DNA of 64,000 bases from contig NZ_JAHCDA010000002.1 in NCBI RefSeq assembly GCF_018413645.1, positions 992,001 through 1,056,000 of the forward strand, in the 5' to 3' direction. The notes under the pieces were generated by a model. That model was not told the origin of the DNA and made no database searches. It saw only the letters and a list, made by a program, of their open reading frames with translations. This DNA comes from Roseococcus pinisoli (lineage in GTDB: Bacteria > Pseudomonadota > Alphaproteobacteria > Acetobacterales > Acetobacteraceae). The position numbers and the translations under genes were made by a program. Numbering within the stretch: the first letter of the stretch is position 1; each line of letters begins with the position of its first letter. Below, one piece after another: positions 45,709 through 53,723 of the stretch.

Positions 45709-46436
45709 GAAGGCCTCCCGGTTTTGCGGGAGCGTCGCGCTTTTTCCTCACGGATTTCAAGCTTGACGTTCGGCAGGCTCATCTCCGCCCGCGTGGTGTC
45801 GCCGACCCGCCGCAGGCTGCTGCTGCCGCCATGCTGCTCGGCCAGCGCCTGGGTCAGGCCCAGCCCCTCGCCCCCCTCGCGCCCGGCGCAGAAGCCCCAG
45901 CCATCATCCTCGACCGTCAGCCGCGTCTCCCGCGGGCCGACGATCAGGCGGACGGTGAGCCGGCCCAGCATGCGCTGGTGCAGCCCGTGCTTGATGGCAT
46001 TGCCCAGCATCTCGTTGGTGCCGCGCAGCACCGTCTCGCGCAGATGCTCCGGGCAGTCCCCGCCCACCTCGATGTCGAGGCGGATGATCTGGTCGGGATC
46101 GCTCAGCAGCTCGATCGTGCCCTTGCAGAGCGTCCGCAGCCGTTCCTCCATGGGCTGCGGCGCCCCGGTCAGGCCGAAGAGCGCATCGGAGATCGCGGCG
46201 CTGAGCATGATGCGCCGCTCCAGGTCGCGCAGCAGGCGGCTGCTCTCCCGCGAAAGGCGGGCGTCGTCGATCAGCACCACCTCCGAAAGGATGCGCTGCA
46301 GGGCGTTCTTGGTGTGATGGCGAAGCAGGCGCAGCGCGAGTTCGTCCCCCGAGGGCGGCTCGCCGCCGGTCGCGTTCAGGGCCAGGGACCAGAGCGGCTG
46401 ATCGGCATGGGCGAAGCAGGCCTGAAGGGGGGTCAA
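45681..46436 (-). CDS. HisKA_2/HWE-like sensor histidine kinase core
   Basis: About 251 aa, soluble, no input domain. The phospho-acceptor region is RLLRHHTKNALQRILSE, then the ATPase domain with N-box NEMLGNAIKHGL, G1 VEDDGWGF and G2 GEGLGLTQALAEQHGG. The best start is a TTG at 46436 with GGAG 9 bases upstream; no ATG or GTG in frame is suitably placed. Such minimal kinases are often stress or light-signalling partners. Two tandem palindromes lie just upstream, shared with the divergent DUF6502 gene. No response regulator gene is adjacent. Confidence 0.75.
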   Translation of the reverse strand: MTPLQACFAHADQPLWSLALNATGGEPPSGDELALRLLRHHTKNALQRILSEVVLIDDARLSRESSRLLRDLERRIMLSAAISDALFGLTGAPQPMEERLRTLCKGTIELLSDPDQIIRLDIEVGGDCPEHLRETVLRGTNEMLGNAIKHGLHQRMLGRLTVRLIVGPRETRLTVEDDGWGFCAGREGGEGLGLTQALAEQHGGSSSLRRVGDTTRAEMSLPNVKLEIREEKARRSRKTGRPSWTKSRAEP

Positions 46437-46472
46437 TTGCGTGACTCCGTCATGGTGATGCGATCGGGATAC

Positions 46473-46489
46473 GTGGGAATTTTTCCCAC
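46473..46489. promoter_or_regulatory. Palindromic operator-like site 1
   Basis: GTGGGAATTTTTCCCAC, a perfect palindrome about a TTT centre; flanking TAC/GTA extends each arm to 10 bp (46470-46492). It lies in the divergent region of the kinase-like and DUF6502 genes, 29 bp from a near-copy. Confidence 0.7.
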
Positions 46490-46501
46490 GTAAAGGCGAA
46501 T

Positions 46502-46518
46502 GTGGGTGTTTTTCCCAC
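46502..46518. promoter_or_regulatory. Palindromic operator-like site 2
   Basis: GTGGGTGTTTTTCCCAC, a 15-of-17 copy of the site at 46473, 29 bp (close to three helical turns) downstream. Same-face spacing suggests cooperative binding of one regulator. The binding protein is unknown; DUF6502 is a candidate only by position. Confidence 0.68.
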
Positions 46519-46547
46519 AATTCATCCGTGCTAGGCGTAACGCCGAC

Positions 46548-47363
46548 GTGAGCGACCTGCCCTCCCCTCCCGCCGCCGAAGCCCTGCTGCGAGCCCTTCG
46601 CCGGCCGCTGCGGCCGCTGGTGCGCCTGCTGATCCGCGCCGGCGTCACCTTCCCCGTCTGCGCGGAGATGCTGCGGTGCCTCTACGTCGAGACGGCCGCG
46701 AAGGACCTCTCGCCCGACGGCCGGCCGCCCACCGACAGCCGGCTGACCCTGCTGACCGGCGTTCACCGAAAGGAGATCCGCCGCCTGCGCGAGGCCGCGG
46801 AGCCCGGCGACGACGCTCCGCCCGCGGTGGTGACGCTCAACAGCCAGCTCATCGCCCGCTGGCTGGGCCTGCCCGAGACCACGGATGAGGGGGGCGACCC
46901 CCTGCCCCTGTCCCGCGCCGGCTTCGATGCGCTGGTGGCGGGCGTGACGACCGACCTGCGGCCCCGCACCGTGCTGGACAACTGGATCGCGCAGGGCATC
47001 GCGACGATCGACCACGACGAGCGCATCCGGCTGAACGTCGCCGCCTTCGTCCCGCGCGAGGGCGGCGAGGCCCGGCTGTTCTATCTTTCGCGCAACCTGC
47101 ACGACCACGTGGCCGCCGCCGCGGCGAATGTCTCCGCCGCCGGCGCGCCGCCCTTCCTGGAGCGCAGCCTGCATTACGACCGCCTCTCCCCGGAGGCGGC
47201 GGCGAAGCTGGAGGCCGCCGGACGGGCGGCGGCCCAGCAACTCCTGGTGGATCTCAACCGGCTGGCGCTCTCGCTCGTCGAAGATGAGGAAAAGGTGCCT
47301 GGCGCGCCGACACGGCGGGTGAATCTCGGCATCTACCTCTACGGCGAGGACGAACAGGCTTGA
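46548..47363 (+). CDS. DUF6502 family protein
   Basis: About 271 aa from a GTG at 46548; an ATG at 46500 in the same frame lies against the operator-like repeats and is less likely. The N-terminal ~100 residues are helical and HTH-like (LLRALRRPLRPLVRLLIRAG, LTLLTGVHRKEIRRLRE), then VTLNSQLIARWLG and LFYLSRNLHDHVAAAAANV. DUF6502 proteins are usually encoded beside DUF5666 proteins, as here, with stop and start overlapping. A DNA-binding regulator is plausible, not established. Confidence 0.75.
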   Translation: MSDLPSPPAAEALLRALRRPLRPLVRLLIRAGVTFPVCAEMLRCLYVETAAKDLSPDGRPPTDSRLTLLTGVHRKEIRRLREAAEPGDDAPPAVVTLNSQLIARWLGLPETTDEGGDPLPLSRAGFDALVAGVTTDLRPRTVLDNWIAQGIATIDHDERIRLNVAAFVPREGGEARLFYLSRNLHDHVAAAAANVSAAGAPPFLERSLHYDRLSPEAAAKLEAAGRAAAQQLLVDLNRLALSLVEDEEKVPGAPTRRVNLGIYLYGEDEQA

Positions 47364-48706
47364 ACTCCACGAAATTCCTCGCCGCGCTGTTGCTGCTGTC
47401 CGTCGGCGCCTGTTCGCACCGCACCACGCCGCCACCGACGCACTCCCCCTTCCTGGCCGGCACGGCCGAGACCTGCCGCATCGGCCCCAATGGCGGCCCC
47501 CCTGCCCGGACGGCCATGCCGCAACTGGCCTCCGACGATCGCGGGATCGGCGGCACCGGCCAGCGCGCCAGCGCCGAGGAGGGCGACCGGGGGATCGGCG
47601 GCACGGGGATCGTGGGCGTGGTCACCGGCTTCGCCAGTATCTGCGTGAACGGCCTGCATATCGGCTACGACCAGACCGTCCCCGTGGTCTTCGGCGACGT
47701 GGTGACGCCGCCCGACGCGCTGCGCGTGGGCCAGGTGGTGGTCATCTCGGCCAGCGAGCAAGAGGGGGCGCTGAAGGCGCGCCGGGTGGCCGTGCGCTAC
47801 GAGGTCTCGGGCCCCGTCGAGGCGGTAGGGCCCGGCAGCCTGCGCGTCGCGGGGCAGCGGGTGACGCTGGTCGGCGCCGTGCCCGGCGGCACCGGCTGGC
47901 AGGTCGGCGATTCCGTGATGGTCAGCGGCCTGCGCGGGCCGGATGGCAGCGTCATCGCCTCGCGCATCGATCCCCGGCCCGCGGGCGCCCCGCGCACGGT
48001 GACGGTCTATGGCGTGCTCCAGCGCCGCGACGGCGTGACCAGCATCGGCAACCTGCCGATCCGTGCCGAGCCCGGGCTGCTGCTGCCCGATCCCGGCCCG
48101 GTGATCGCCACCGGCCTGGTGCAGGACGGCGTGCTCCTCCCCATCGCCGTCGTGCCGGACCTGCTCCTGCGCGACCCGACCGACTGGTTCGGGCCCGCCT
48201 ATAGCCGCTTCTTCTTCGAGGGCTATCTCAGCCTGGGCGACGGAACCGTCATGCTGGGCTCGGCGCTCCATGCACGGGCGCCGGCCGGCATCGCGCCCTT
48301 CGGCGCGCGGCGCGGCGTGGTGGAGCTGCGGCCGGAGCCCGGCGGCGAGGTCGCGGCCTCGGGCCTTCGCGACACGGCCGGCGCACCGATCACCGGCGGC
48401 CCCCTGGGCGCGCTTCGCCAGGCGCCGATGCCCGGCGCCCTTCCCGGCAATCCGGCCGGGCAGCGCAGCGAGCTCGCGCCCATGCCCGATCGCCGCTTCG
48501 ACCGCCGCCAGAGGGCCGGAACCGAGGCCGCCGGCCGGGACGGCAATGCGACGCCGCGGAGCCGGCCAACCGACCGCAACCGGCGCGACCGCCCGGACAA
48601 TGACGACCGGCCGATGCCGCCGGGTGCGTTCCCCGGCAACGTCCAGGGGGGCGGCTTCCAGGGCGGTCCGCCGCCGGGCGGCGGCTTTCCCGGCCGCCCG
48701 CGCTGA
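47360..48706 (+). CDS. DUF5666-domain lipoprotein
   Basis: 448 aa starting with TTG at 47360, which overlaps the DUF6502 stop (TTGA). A lipoprotein signal (LLLLSVGACS, lipobox Cys about residue 18) is followed by a DRGIGGTG repeat motif and beta-rich DUF5666-like units (VVTGFASICVNGL, VEAVGPGSLRVAGQRV, GVLQRRDGVTSIGNLP). The last ~120 residues are Pro/Arg/Gly-rich and low in complexity. It is probably an outer-membrane or periplasmic lipoprotein of unknown role. Its stop lies one base from that of the converging Bug gene. Confidence 0.78.
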   Translation: MNSTKFLAALLLLSVGACSHRTTPPPTHSPFLAGTAETCRIGPNGGPPARTAMPQLASDDRGIGGTGQRASAEEGDRGIGGTGIVGVVTGFASICVNGLHIGYDQTVPVVFGDVVTPPDALRVGQVVVISASEQEGALKARRVAVRYEVSGPVEAVGPGSLRVAGQRVTLVGAVPGGTGWQVGDSVMVSGLRGPDGSVIASRIDPRPAGAPRTVTVYGVLQRRDGVTSIGNLPIRAEPGLLLPDPGPVIATGLVQDGVLLPIAVVPDLLLRDPTDWFGPAYSRFFFEGYLSLGDGTVMLGSALHARAPAGIAPFGARRGVVELRPEPGGEVAASGLRDTAGAPITGGPLGALRQAPMPGALPGNPAGQRSELAPMPDRRFDRRQRAGTEAAGRDGNATPRSRPTDRNRRDRPDNDDRPMPPGAFPGNVQGGGFQGGPPPGGGFPGRPR

Positions 48707-48707
48707 A

Positions 48708-49676
48708 TCAGTCTGCGTAGGCGCCCGTCGCCTCGATGATCGGCCGCCAGCGCGCCACCTCCTCGGCCAGGAAACGCCGGTGGAAGGCGATGCTGGCGCG
48801 CTCATCCGTCGCCGGATCGGTGAGCAGCTCGGCGAAGCGCTGCTTCAGCCGCTCCTCGTGCAGGGCGGCGCGCAGCGCGGTGGAGAGGAATTCCTGGATC
48901 GGCTCCGGCGTGCCGGCCGGCGCGTACATGCCGTGCCAGGTGGACATGGCGATGCCGGGAAAGCCGGCCTCGGTCGTCGTCGGCACGTTCGGCAGGCCGG
49001 GGAGCCGCGCCGGGCTGCTGACGCCATGCACCAGCACACGGCCGTCCCGGATATAGGGCACGGTGTTCGTCGCCTGGTCGCAGAGGATGTCGATCCGGCC
49101 GGCCATCAGCTCCGCGATGGCCGGCGCCGTGCCACGGAAGACCACCACCGTCGCCTGCTTGCCGGCCGCGCCCTGGACCAGCAGCCCGCAGAGATTGGCC
49201 GCCGAGCCGAGGCCCGCGGTGGCGAGGTTGATCGCATCCCCGTCCCGCGCCAGCCGGGCCATGACGCCGCGCAGGTCCTCGGCCGGGAAGTCGGGGCGGG
49301 TGATGACCGTCATCGCGGCGTCGGAAACGAGGCCGAGGGGCGCGAAGCTCGCCAGCACGTCATAGGGCATGCGGCGGTACAGCGTGGCGCTGGCGGCCAT
49401 GCCGATATTGTTGATCATCAGCGTGTAGCCGTCGGGCCGCGAGGTCGCGAGGCGCTGCGGCCCGATGACCGACCCGCCGATCGATTCCACCACCACCGCC
49501 TGGCCGACATGGCGGCCGAGATTGTCAGCCACGATGCGGGTGATGGTGTCGGTCGGGCCGCCGGCGGCGCCCGCCGCGATGAGCGTGATGGAACGGTTGG
49601 GATAGGGCGACTGGGCCCGGACCGCCGGGGCGGCTAGGGCCAGCGGCAGGCCCGCAAGGATGGCGCGACGGCGCAT
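48708..49676 (-). CDS. Bug/TctC-type solute-binding protein (6 of 6)
   Basis: 322 aa. The ATG follows AGGAGG by 8 bases. Signal peptide RRRAILAGLPLALAAPAVRA. Family blocks ITLIAAGAAGGPTDTITR, VVVESIGGSVIGPQ, and a TVVVFRGTAPAIAELMAG loop that lacks the usual VPYRG Pro-Tyr. It lies downstream of a ketopantoate-reductase-like gene, at the edge of the GntR/Liv catabolic cluster. Confidence 0.88.
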   Translation of the reverse strand: MRRRAILAGLPLALAAPAVRAQSPYPNRSITLIAAGAAGGPTDTITRIVADNLGRHVGQAVVVESIGGSVIGPQRLATSRPDGYTLMINNIGMAASATLYRRMPYDVLASFAPLGLVSDAAMTVITRPDFPAEDLRGVMARLARDGDAINLATAGLGSAANLCGLLVQGAAGKQATVVVFRGTAPAIAELMAGRIDILCDQATNTVPYIRDGRVLVHGVSSPARLPGLPNVPTTTEAGFPGIAMSTWHGMYAPAGTPEPIQEFLSTALRAALHEERLKQRFAELLTDPATDERASIAFHRRFLAEEVARWRPIIEATGAYAD

Positions 49677-49783
49677 GACGTGTTCCTCCTGTATCGGCCC
49701 GCGGTTGATCCGTCGTGGCCCTTATTCCGCCCCGCGCTCCGTGGATCCGGGGCGCGAGGCGATCGATCAGTCAGCACTGCCGT

Positions 49784-49803
49784 CCGGCCGGCCCACCGGC
49801 CGG
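49784..49803 (-). terminator. Hairpin after the reductase gene
   Basis: Stem CCGGCCGG / CCGGCCGG with loop CCCA, 14 bases past the stop at 49818. No U-tract. It separates the reductase gene from the Bug gene. Confidence 0.5.
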
Positions 49804-49817
49804 GCGATCGCCGCGGC

Positions 49818-50879
49818 TTAGTTCAGCCGCAGCTCGAGGATATGGCGGGGATCGGGCGCGATCTCGCCCCGCTCCACGCGCTTCACGATCTCGGTCAGCG
49901 CGGCATTGGCCGGCGTCGCGATGCCGAGGGGCTTGGCCTTGTCGACGATGAAGCCGTTGATGAACTCGATCTCGGTCCGGCGGCCCTTCACCATGTCCTG
50001 CCCCATGGAGGGGCGGTGTGCGCCGCCGCCCTTATTGGCCTCGGCGATGCGGTGCTCGTCGTATTCCTTGGTGGCGGCGGCATTGCCCTCGCCGGCGCCG
50101 GCGATGATCTCGGGATCCATGTGATGGATCTCCTCGAGCTCGTAGCCCAGCGCCTGGCCGACGCGCACGCCCTCGGCGCCCAGCCGCGCGCCGAAGCGGC
50201 GCAGCGTGTCGTTCAGCAGGATGTCCTTGCTGATCAGCCCCGTGCAGGCCGAAAGCCCGTTCGCCATGCCATTCGTGACCAGCTTGGACCAGCGCTCGCC
50301 CCAGAGGTTGGGCGTGACATGCGTGCTGTCGGAGAGCGCCGTCAGCCGGCCGATCTCCTTGGCGCGCTCGGTGATGCGGCCATGCACCTCGCCCACGCGA
50401 TAGACCGTGTGCGCCTTGCCGCCCTTGCCGGAGGCGCGGCGCACATGGCCGGGCTCGGTGAGCTCGACGGTAATGGAGCTCGCGATGGCGCCCAGCGTGC
50501 GGCCCCAGCCGACGATGCCCGCGATCGTCTCCTCGTTCATGCAGTTCTGCAGGCTGACGACGAAGCCGCCCGGCGACAGGTACTGCTGGATCATCGTCGT
50601 CGCCCAGGCCGTGTCGTAGGACTTCACGCAGATGAAAGCGATGTCGAAAGGCTTTTGCTTCACCGTATTCTGCAGCTCGGTGAGGTGGATGGCCTTCACC
50701 GGGACGGTGAATTCCGGCACGTCCCGGATATGGGTGATGCGCAGGCCCTTGCTGCGCATGGCCTCGACGTTCTCCGGCCACATGTCGATGAAGGTAACGT
50801 CCTCGCCGGCCTGCGCCATATACGCGCCGGCATAGCCGCCGACCGCGCCCGCGCCCACGATGGCGATGCGATAGCCCAT
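49818..50879 (-). CDS. Ketopantoate reductase-family (PanE/ApbA) protein
   Basis: 353 aa NADPH-dependent 2-hydroxyacid-forming reductase fold. N-terminal IVGAGAVGGYAGAYMA; mid-protein LQNCMNEETIAGIVG; the catalytic-Lys segment WSKLVTNGMANGLSA; C-terminal GRRTEIEFINGFIV. It is longer than classical PanE (about 300 aa) and lies in a catabolic cluster beside an SDR gene, so a substrate other than ketopantoate is likely. No panB or panC nearby. Confidence 0.85.
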   Translation of the reverse strand: MGYRIAIVGAGAVGGYAGAYMAQAGEDVTFIDMWPENVEAMRSKGLRITHIRDVPEFTVPVKAIHLTELQNTVKQKPFDIAFICVKSYDTAWATTMIQQYLSPGGFVVSLQNCMNEETIAGIVGWGRTLGAIASSITVELTEPGHVRRASGKGGKAHTVYRVGEVHGRITERAKEIGRLTALSDSTHVTPNLWGERWSKLVTNGMANGLSACTGLISKDILLNDTLRRFGARLGAEGVRVGQALGYELEEIHHMDPEIIAGAGEGNAAATKEYDEHRIAEANKGGGAHRPSMGQDMVKGRRTEIEFINGFIVDKAKPLGIATPANAALTEIVKRVERGEIAPDPRHILELRLN

Positions 50880-50926
50880 GGATCGTATTCCCCGTTCATT
50901 TCTTTTTCGGGGAAAACGCTAGTCCT

Positions 50927-51682
50927 TCAAAAGAGCATCTGCAAATCACCGTCGATGCCGATCGCCTGGCCGCTGGTCGTGCGGCCGCGCGTGCTGGCGA
51001 GCAGCAGAATCTGGTCGGCCAATTGCCGCGCCGTCACGAATTCCTTCACGCTCGCATAGGCCATGGCCTGCCGCTCCACCTCGGCATAGGGCGTGCCGCG
51101 CGCCTGGGCCTTGGCCTCCAGCACGCGCCGCTGCCGGTCGCCGGCGACGAGGCCCGGCAGGATGGCGTTCACACGGATGCCGGCGCCGCCGAGCTCGATG
51201 GCGAGTGACTTGGTGAAGCCGATCACGCCCCATTTCGCCGCCGCATAGGGAGCGCGCAGGCCGAAGCCGAAGCGGCCGGCGGCGCTGGAGAGATTGGTGA
51301 TCGAGGGGTTGCTGCTTTTGCGCAGCAGCGGGATGGCGAGGCGCGCCACGTTGAACTGCCCGGTGAGGCAGATCTCGAGGCAGCGGTCCCAATCCTCGGG
51401 GTTGATCTCCTCCACGAGGCCGGTCGGCCCCGCGATGCCGGCATTGTTCACGAGCACGTCGAGCTCGCCGATGCCGGAGAAGAGCTTCGCCACCGCCGCG
51501 CGGTCCGAGACGTCGCAGCGCTCGCCAGTGATGCCGGCGGGCAGCGTCGACAGCGCCGCGTCGTCCACGTCGCAGACATGGACGATGGCGCCTTCCTCGA
51601 GGAAGGCTTCCGCCACGACGCGGCCGATGCCGCCCGCCCCCGCCGTCACCAGGACGCGCGCGCCCTGCAATCCGAGTTCCAT
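50927..51682 (-). CDS. SDR family oxidoreductase
   Basis: 251 aa. Cofactor motif TAGAGGIG, NNAGI, Ser in NLSSAAG, YAAAK catalytic pair, GIDGDLQ near the end. The start is the ATG of MELGLQG, which is 3 bases upstream of... the regulator stop at 51685 on the same strand, so the two genes abut. It is part of the GntR-headed leftward arm (regulator, SDR, reductase). Confidence 0.9.
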   Translation of the reverse strand: MELGLQGARVLVTAGAGGIGRVVAEAFLEEGAIVHVCDVDDAALSTLPAGITGERCDVSDRAAVAKLFSGIGELDVLVNNAGIAGPTGLVEEINPEDWDRCLEICLTGQFNVARLAIPLLRKSSNPSITNLSSAAGRFGFGLRAPYAAAKWGVIGFTKSLAIELGGAGIRVNAILPGLVAGDRQRRVLEAKAQARGTPYAEVERQAMAYASVKEFVTARQLADQILLLASTRGRTTSGQAIGIDGDLQMLF

Positions 51683-51684
51683 GG

Positions 51685-52368
51685 TCAATCCTCCCTCAGG
51701 ACGCCGCGCGCCAGGATGAAGGCGGCGGCGTCGGCGATGTCTCCGGCGATGGCGGCGCGGGCGGCCGCGCCGTCGCGGCGGCGAAGCGCGGCCAGGGCGG
51801 CGGCGTGGTAGCGCGGCGCCGGCGTGTGCGCGAGGCGACGCGGGTCGCCGCGCATGTCGAGGTTCAGCACCGGCCCCGCGAGCAGCCAGAGCCGTTCGAT
51901 GGCGCCCTCCAGCAGCGGCATGCGCGCGGCGGCATAGATGGCGAAGTGCAGGTCTCGGTTGAGGGCGACGGCCTTGGCCCCGTCGGGCTCGCGGCTCGCG
52001 ACCATGGCGGCGAAGGCGCGCTCGATCTTCGCGATGGCCGAGAGGTCGGCCTTCGTCGCGGCCAGGGCCGCGCGCTCGGCGGCCAGGCCCTCCATCTCCT
52101 GCCGGAGATCGGCCAGCTCCTCGAAGCGCGCGCGCGACATCACCGGCACGCGCACGGCGCGGTTGGGCGAGACCTCCAGCGCGCCATCCTCGGCCAGCCG
52201 GCTCACGGCGGCGCGGATCGGCATGGTGGAGGTGCCGAGGCGCTCGGCGAGGTCGCGCAGGGAGAGCCGCTCGCCCGGCCCGACGTGGCCTGAGGTGAGC
52301 AGCGCCGCGATGCGGTCGTAGGCGGTGTCGCCCTTCGTCGGGGGGCTCGGTTTCTGGGTGCTGGACAA
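51685..52368 (-). CDS. GntR-family regulator, FCD (FadR-like) subfamily
   Basis: 227 aa from a TTG start at 52368 with AGGAAG seven bases before it. The winged helix is in SLRDLAERLGTSTMPIRAAV and SRLAEDGALE (residues ~30-75). The FCD effector domain follows: RFEELADLRQEMEGLAAERAA and the metal-ligand pattern D-x3-H in LNRDLHFAIY, with later His residues in RYHAAALAAL. It is divergent from the Liv operon and heads the SDR/reductase arm, so it likely controls both. Confidence 0.88.
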   Translation of the reverse strand: MSSTQKPSPPTKGDTAYDRIAALLTSGHVGPGERLSLRDLAERLGTSTMPIRAAVSRLAEDGALEVSPNRAVRVPVMSRARFEELADLRQEMEGLAAERAALAATKADLSAIAKIERAFAAMVASREPDGAKAVALNRDLHFAIYAAARMPLLEGAIERLWLLAGPVLNLDMRGDPRRLAHTPAPRYHAAALAALRRRDGAAARAAIAGDIADAAAFILARGVLRED

Positions 52369-52396
52369 GGGTGCGCTTCCTGCGCGACTATGAACC

Positions 52397-52424
52397 GTGA
52401 TCACAGTCGGCGGCAACAGCCGAC
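52397..52424. promoter_or_regulatory. Candidate GntR operator and leader inverted repeat
   Basis: In the 75-bp gap between the regulator and the Liv binding-protein gene lie the palindrome GTGATCAC (52397-52404) and an inverted repeat GTCGGC / GCCGAC (52406-52424). FCD regulators prefer short GT-n-AC palindromes, so the first is a plausible operator. Confidence 0.45.
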
Positions 52425-52443
52425 ACACGAAGGGAAGACCATC

Positions 52444-53667
52444 ATGTCCATGACCCGCCGCGGCATCCTTGCCGCGTCCGCATTGGGCCTTGCCGCCCCG
52501 TCGATTTCCTACGGCCAGTCCGACGTCATCCGCCTCGGCCACCTCACGCCCCGCACCGGCTTCCTCGGCCCGCTCGGCGAATACGCGGTGCAGGCCGCGA
52601 CGCTCGCCGGCGAGGAGATCAACGCGGCCGGCGGCATCAACGGCAAGCGGCTGGAGATCCTCTTCGAGGACAGCGTCAATCCGCAGACCGGCAGCGCCAA
52701 GGCCGAACGCTTCGTCCAGCGCGACCGCGTGGCCGCCATCGTGGGCGAGATCAACTCCGCGACCGCCCTGGCCATCGCCCAGGTGGTGACCCGCGAGCGC
52801 GTGCTCTTCATCAACACCGGCGCCAATTCCGACACGCTGCGCGGCTCGGATTGTCAGCGCTTCATGTTCCACGTCGAGGGCCAGAACTCGATGTACGTGA
52901 AGACGGTGGGCCGCGCGCTTGTCGCGGGCGGGCTGGTCCGCGGCAAGAAGTCCTACGCCCTCACCGCCGACTACGCCTTCGGCCATGACCTGCTGCGCGT
53001 GGCCCGGCGCTTCCTCACCGAGAATGGCGGCACCATCTCCGGCGAGGACCTGATCCCGACCGACCTCACGGATTTCTCGCCCTTCCTGCTGAAGATCCGC
53101 CAGGCGCGGCCCGACCTCGTGGTGGCCAACCTCGCGGGCGCGCAGATCACCAACTTCCTCAAGCAGTATTCGGAGTTCGGGCTGCAATTCCCCGTCGCGG
53201 GCTTCGGCTTCGACACGGCGCTGGCCTGGGGCGCGGGCCAGGGCAACTTCCTCGGCACCTGGCCGGTGATGTGGCACCACCTGATCCAGGCACCCTCCGC
53301 CCAGACCTTCGTCCGCGCCTTCACGGCGAAGTACAACCGTCCGCCCGAGAATCAGGCCTGGGGCGACTACCTGGCGGTGAAACTGATGGCCCGCGCCATG
53401 ACCGAGACGCGCGGCACGGACGGCATCAAGATCGTCGAGTATTTCGAGGGCGAGGGCCGGGTCGACATCCTGAAGGGCCGCGAGGGCTATTTCCGCAAGC
53501 GCGACCACCAGCTCATGCAGGAGGCCTACGCCATCACCGCGCTGCCGGCGCGCGAGGTCCGCAACCGCTGGGACATCTTCCGGTCGGGCCCGGCGGTGCC
53601 GGGGCCGGACGAGCCGCTGGATGCGATCGCGGCCACGGCCGAAGAGAACGCCTGCACCTTCCGCTGA
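52444..53667 (+). CDS. Liv-type ABC transporter substrate-binding protein
   Basis: 407 aa type I periplasmic binding protein (Peripla_BP_6). The start is the ATG of MSMTRRGILAASALG, giving a signal peptide with an RR pair ending near SYG. IRLGHLTPRTGFLGPLGEYA, INAAGGINGKRLEILFED and LTADYAFGHDLLRVARR are family blocks. It is followed by LivH and LivMGF genes and is divergent from the GntR gene. The linked BKACE suggests a ligand other than plain leucine. Confidence 0.92.
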   Translation: MSMTRRGILAASALGLAAPSISYGQSDVIRLGHLTPRTGFLGPLGEYAVQAATLAGEEINAAGGINGKRLEILFEDSVNPQTGSAKAERFVQRDRVAAIVGEINSATALAIAQVVTRERVLFINTGANSDTLRGSDCQRFMFHVEGQNSMYVKTVGRALVAGGLVRGKKSYALTADYAFGHDLLRVARRFLTENGGTISGEDLIPTDLTDFSPFLLKIRQARPDLVVANLAGAQITNFLKQYSEFGLQFPVAGFGFDTALAWGAGQGNFLGTWPVMWHHLIQAPSAQTFVRAFTAKYNRPPENQAWGDYLAVKLMARAMTETRGTDGIKIVEYFEGEGRVDILKGREGYFRKRDHQLMQEAYAITALPAREVRNRWDIFRSGPAVPGPDEPLDAIAATAEENACTFR

Positions 53668-53678
53668 TGACCTGAAAT

Positions 53679-53703
53679 GGGGCCGCCGGCACTGGGCGGC
53701 CCC
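53679..53703 (+). terminator. Intra-operon hairpin between binding-protein and permease genes
   Basis: 9-bp stem GGGGCCGCC / GGCGGCCCC with a 7-nt loop, 12 bases past the binding-protein stop. Such hairpins in ABC operons commonly protect or partially terminate the message so the receptor is made in excess. Confidence 0.65.
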
Positions 53704-53723
53704 CTGCTCCAGGATATCCCCCC

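Noticed and set aside
46473-46518. MraZ boxes
   Set aside because: MraZ sites are direct repeats of TGGG-type units with 5-nt spacing; these are inverted repeats and no mraZ/division genes are near.
46500-46547. ATG at 46500 as the DUF6502 start
   Set aside because: It abuts the second palindrome and gives an N-terminus (WVFFPQF) unlike the rest; the GTG at 46548 fits better.
49818-50879. panE of pantothenate synthesis
   Set aside because: No panB/panC nearby, longer than usual, and embedded in a catabolic cluster; kept as family-level call.
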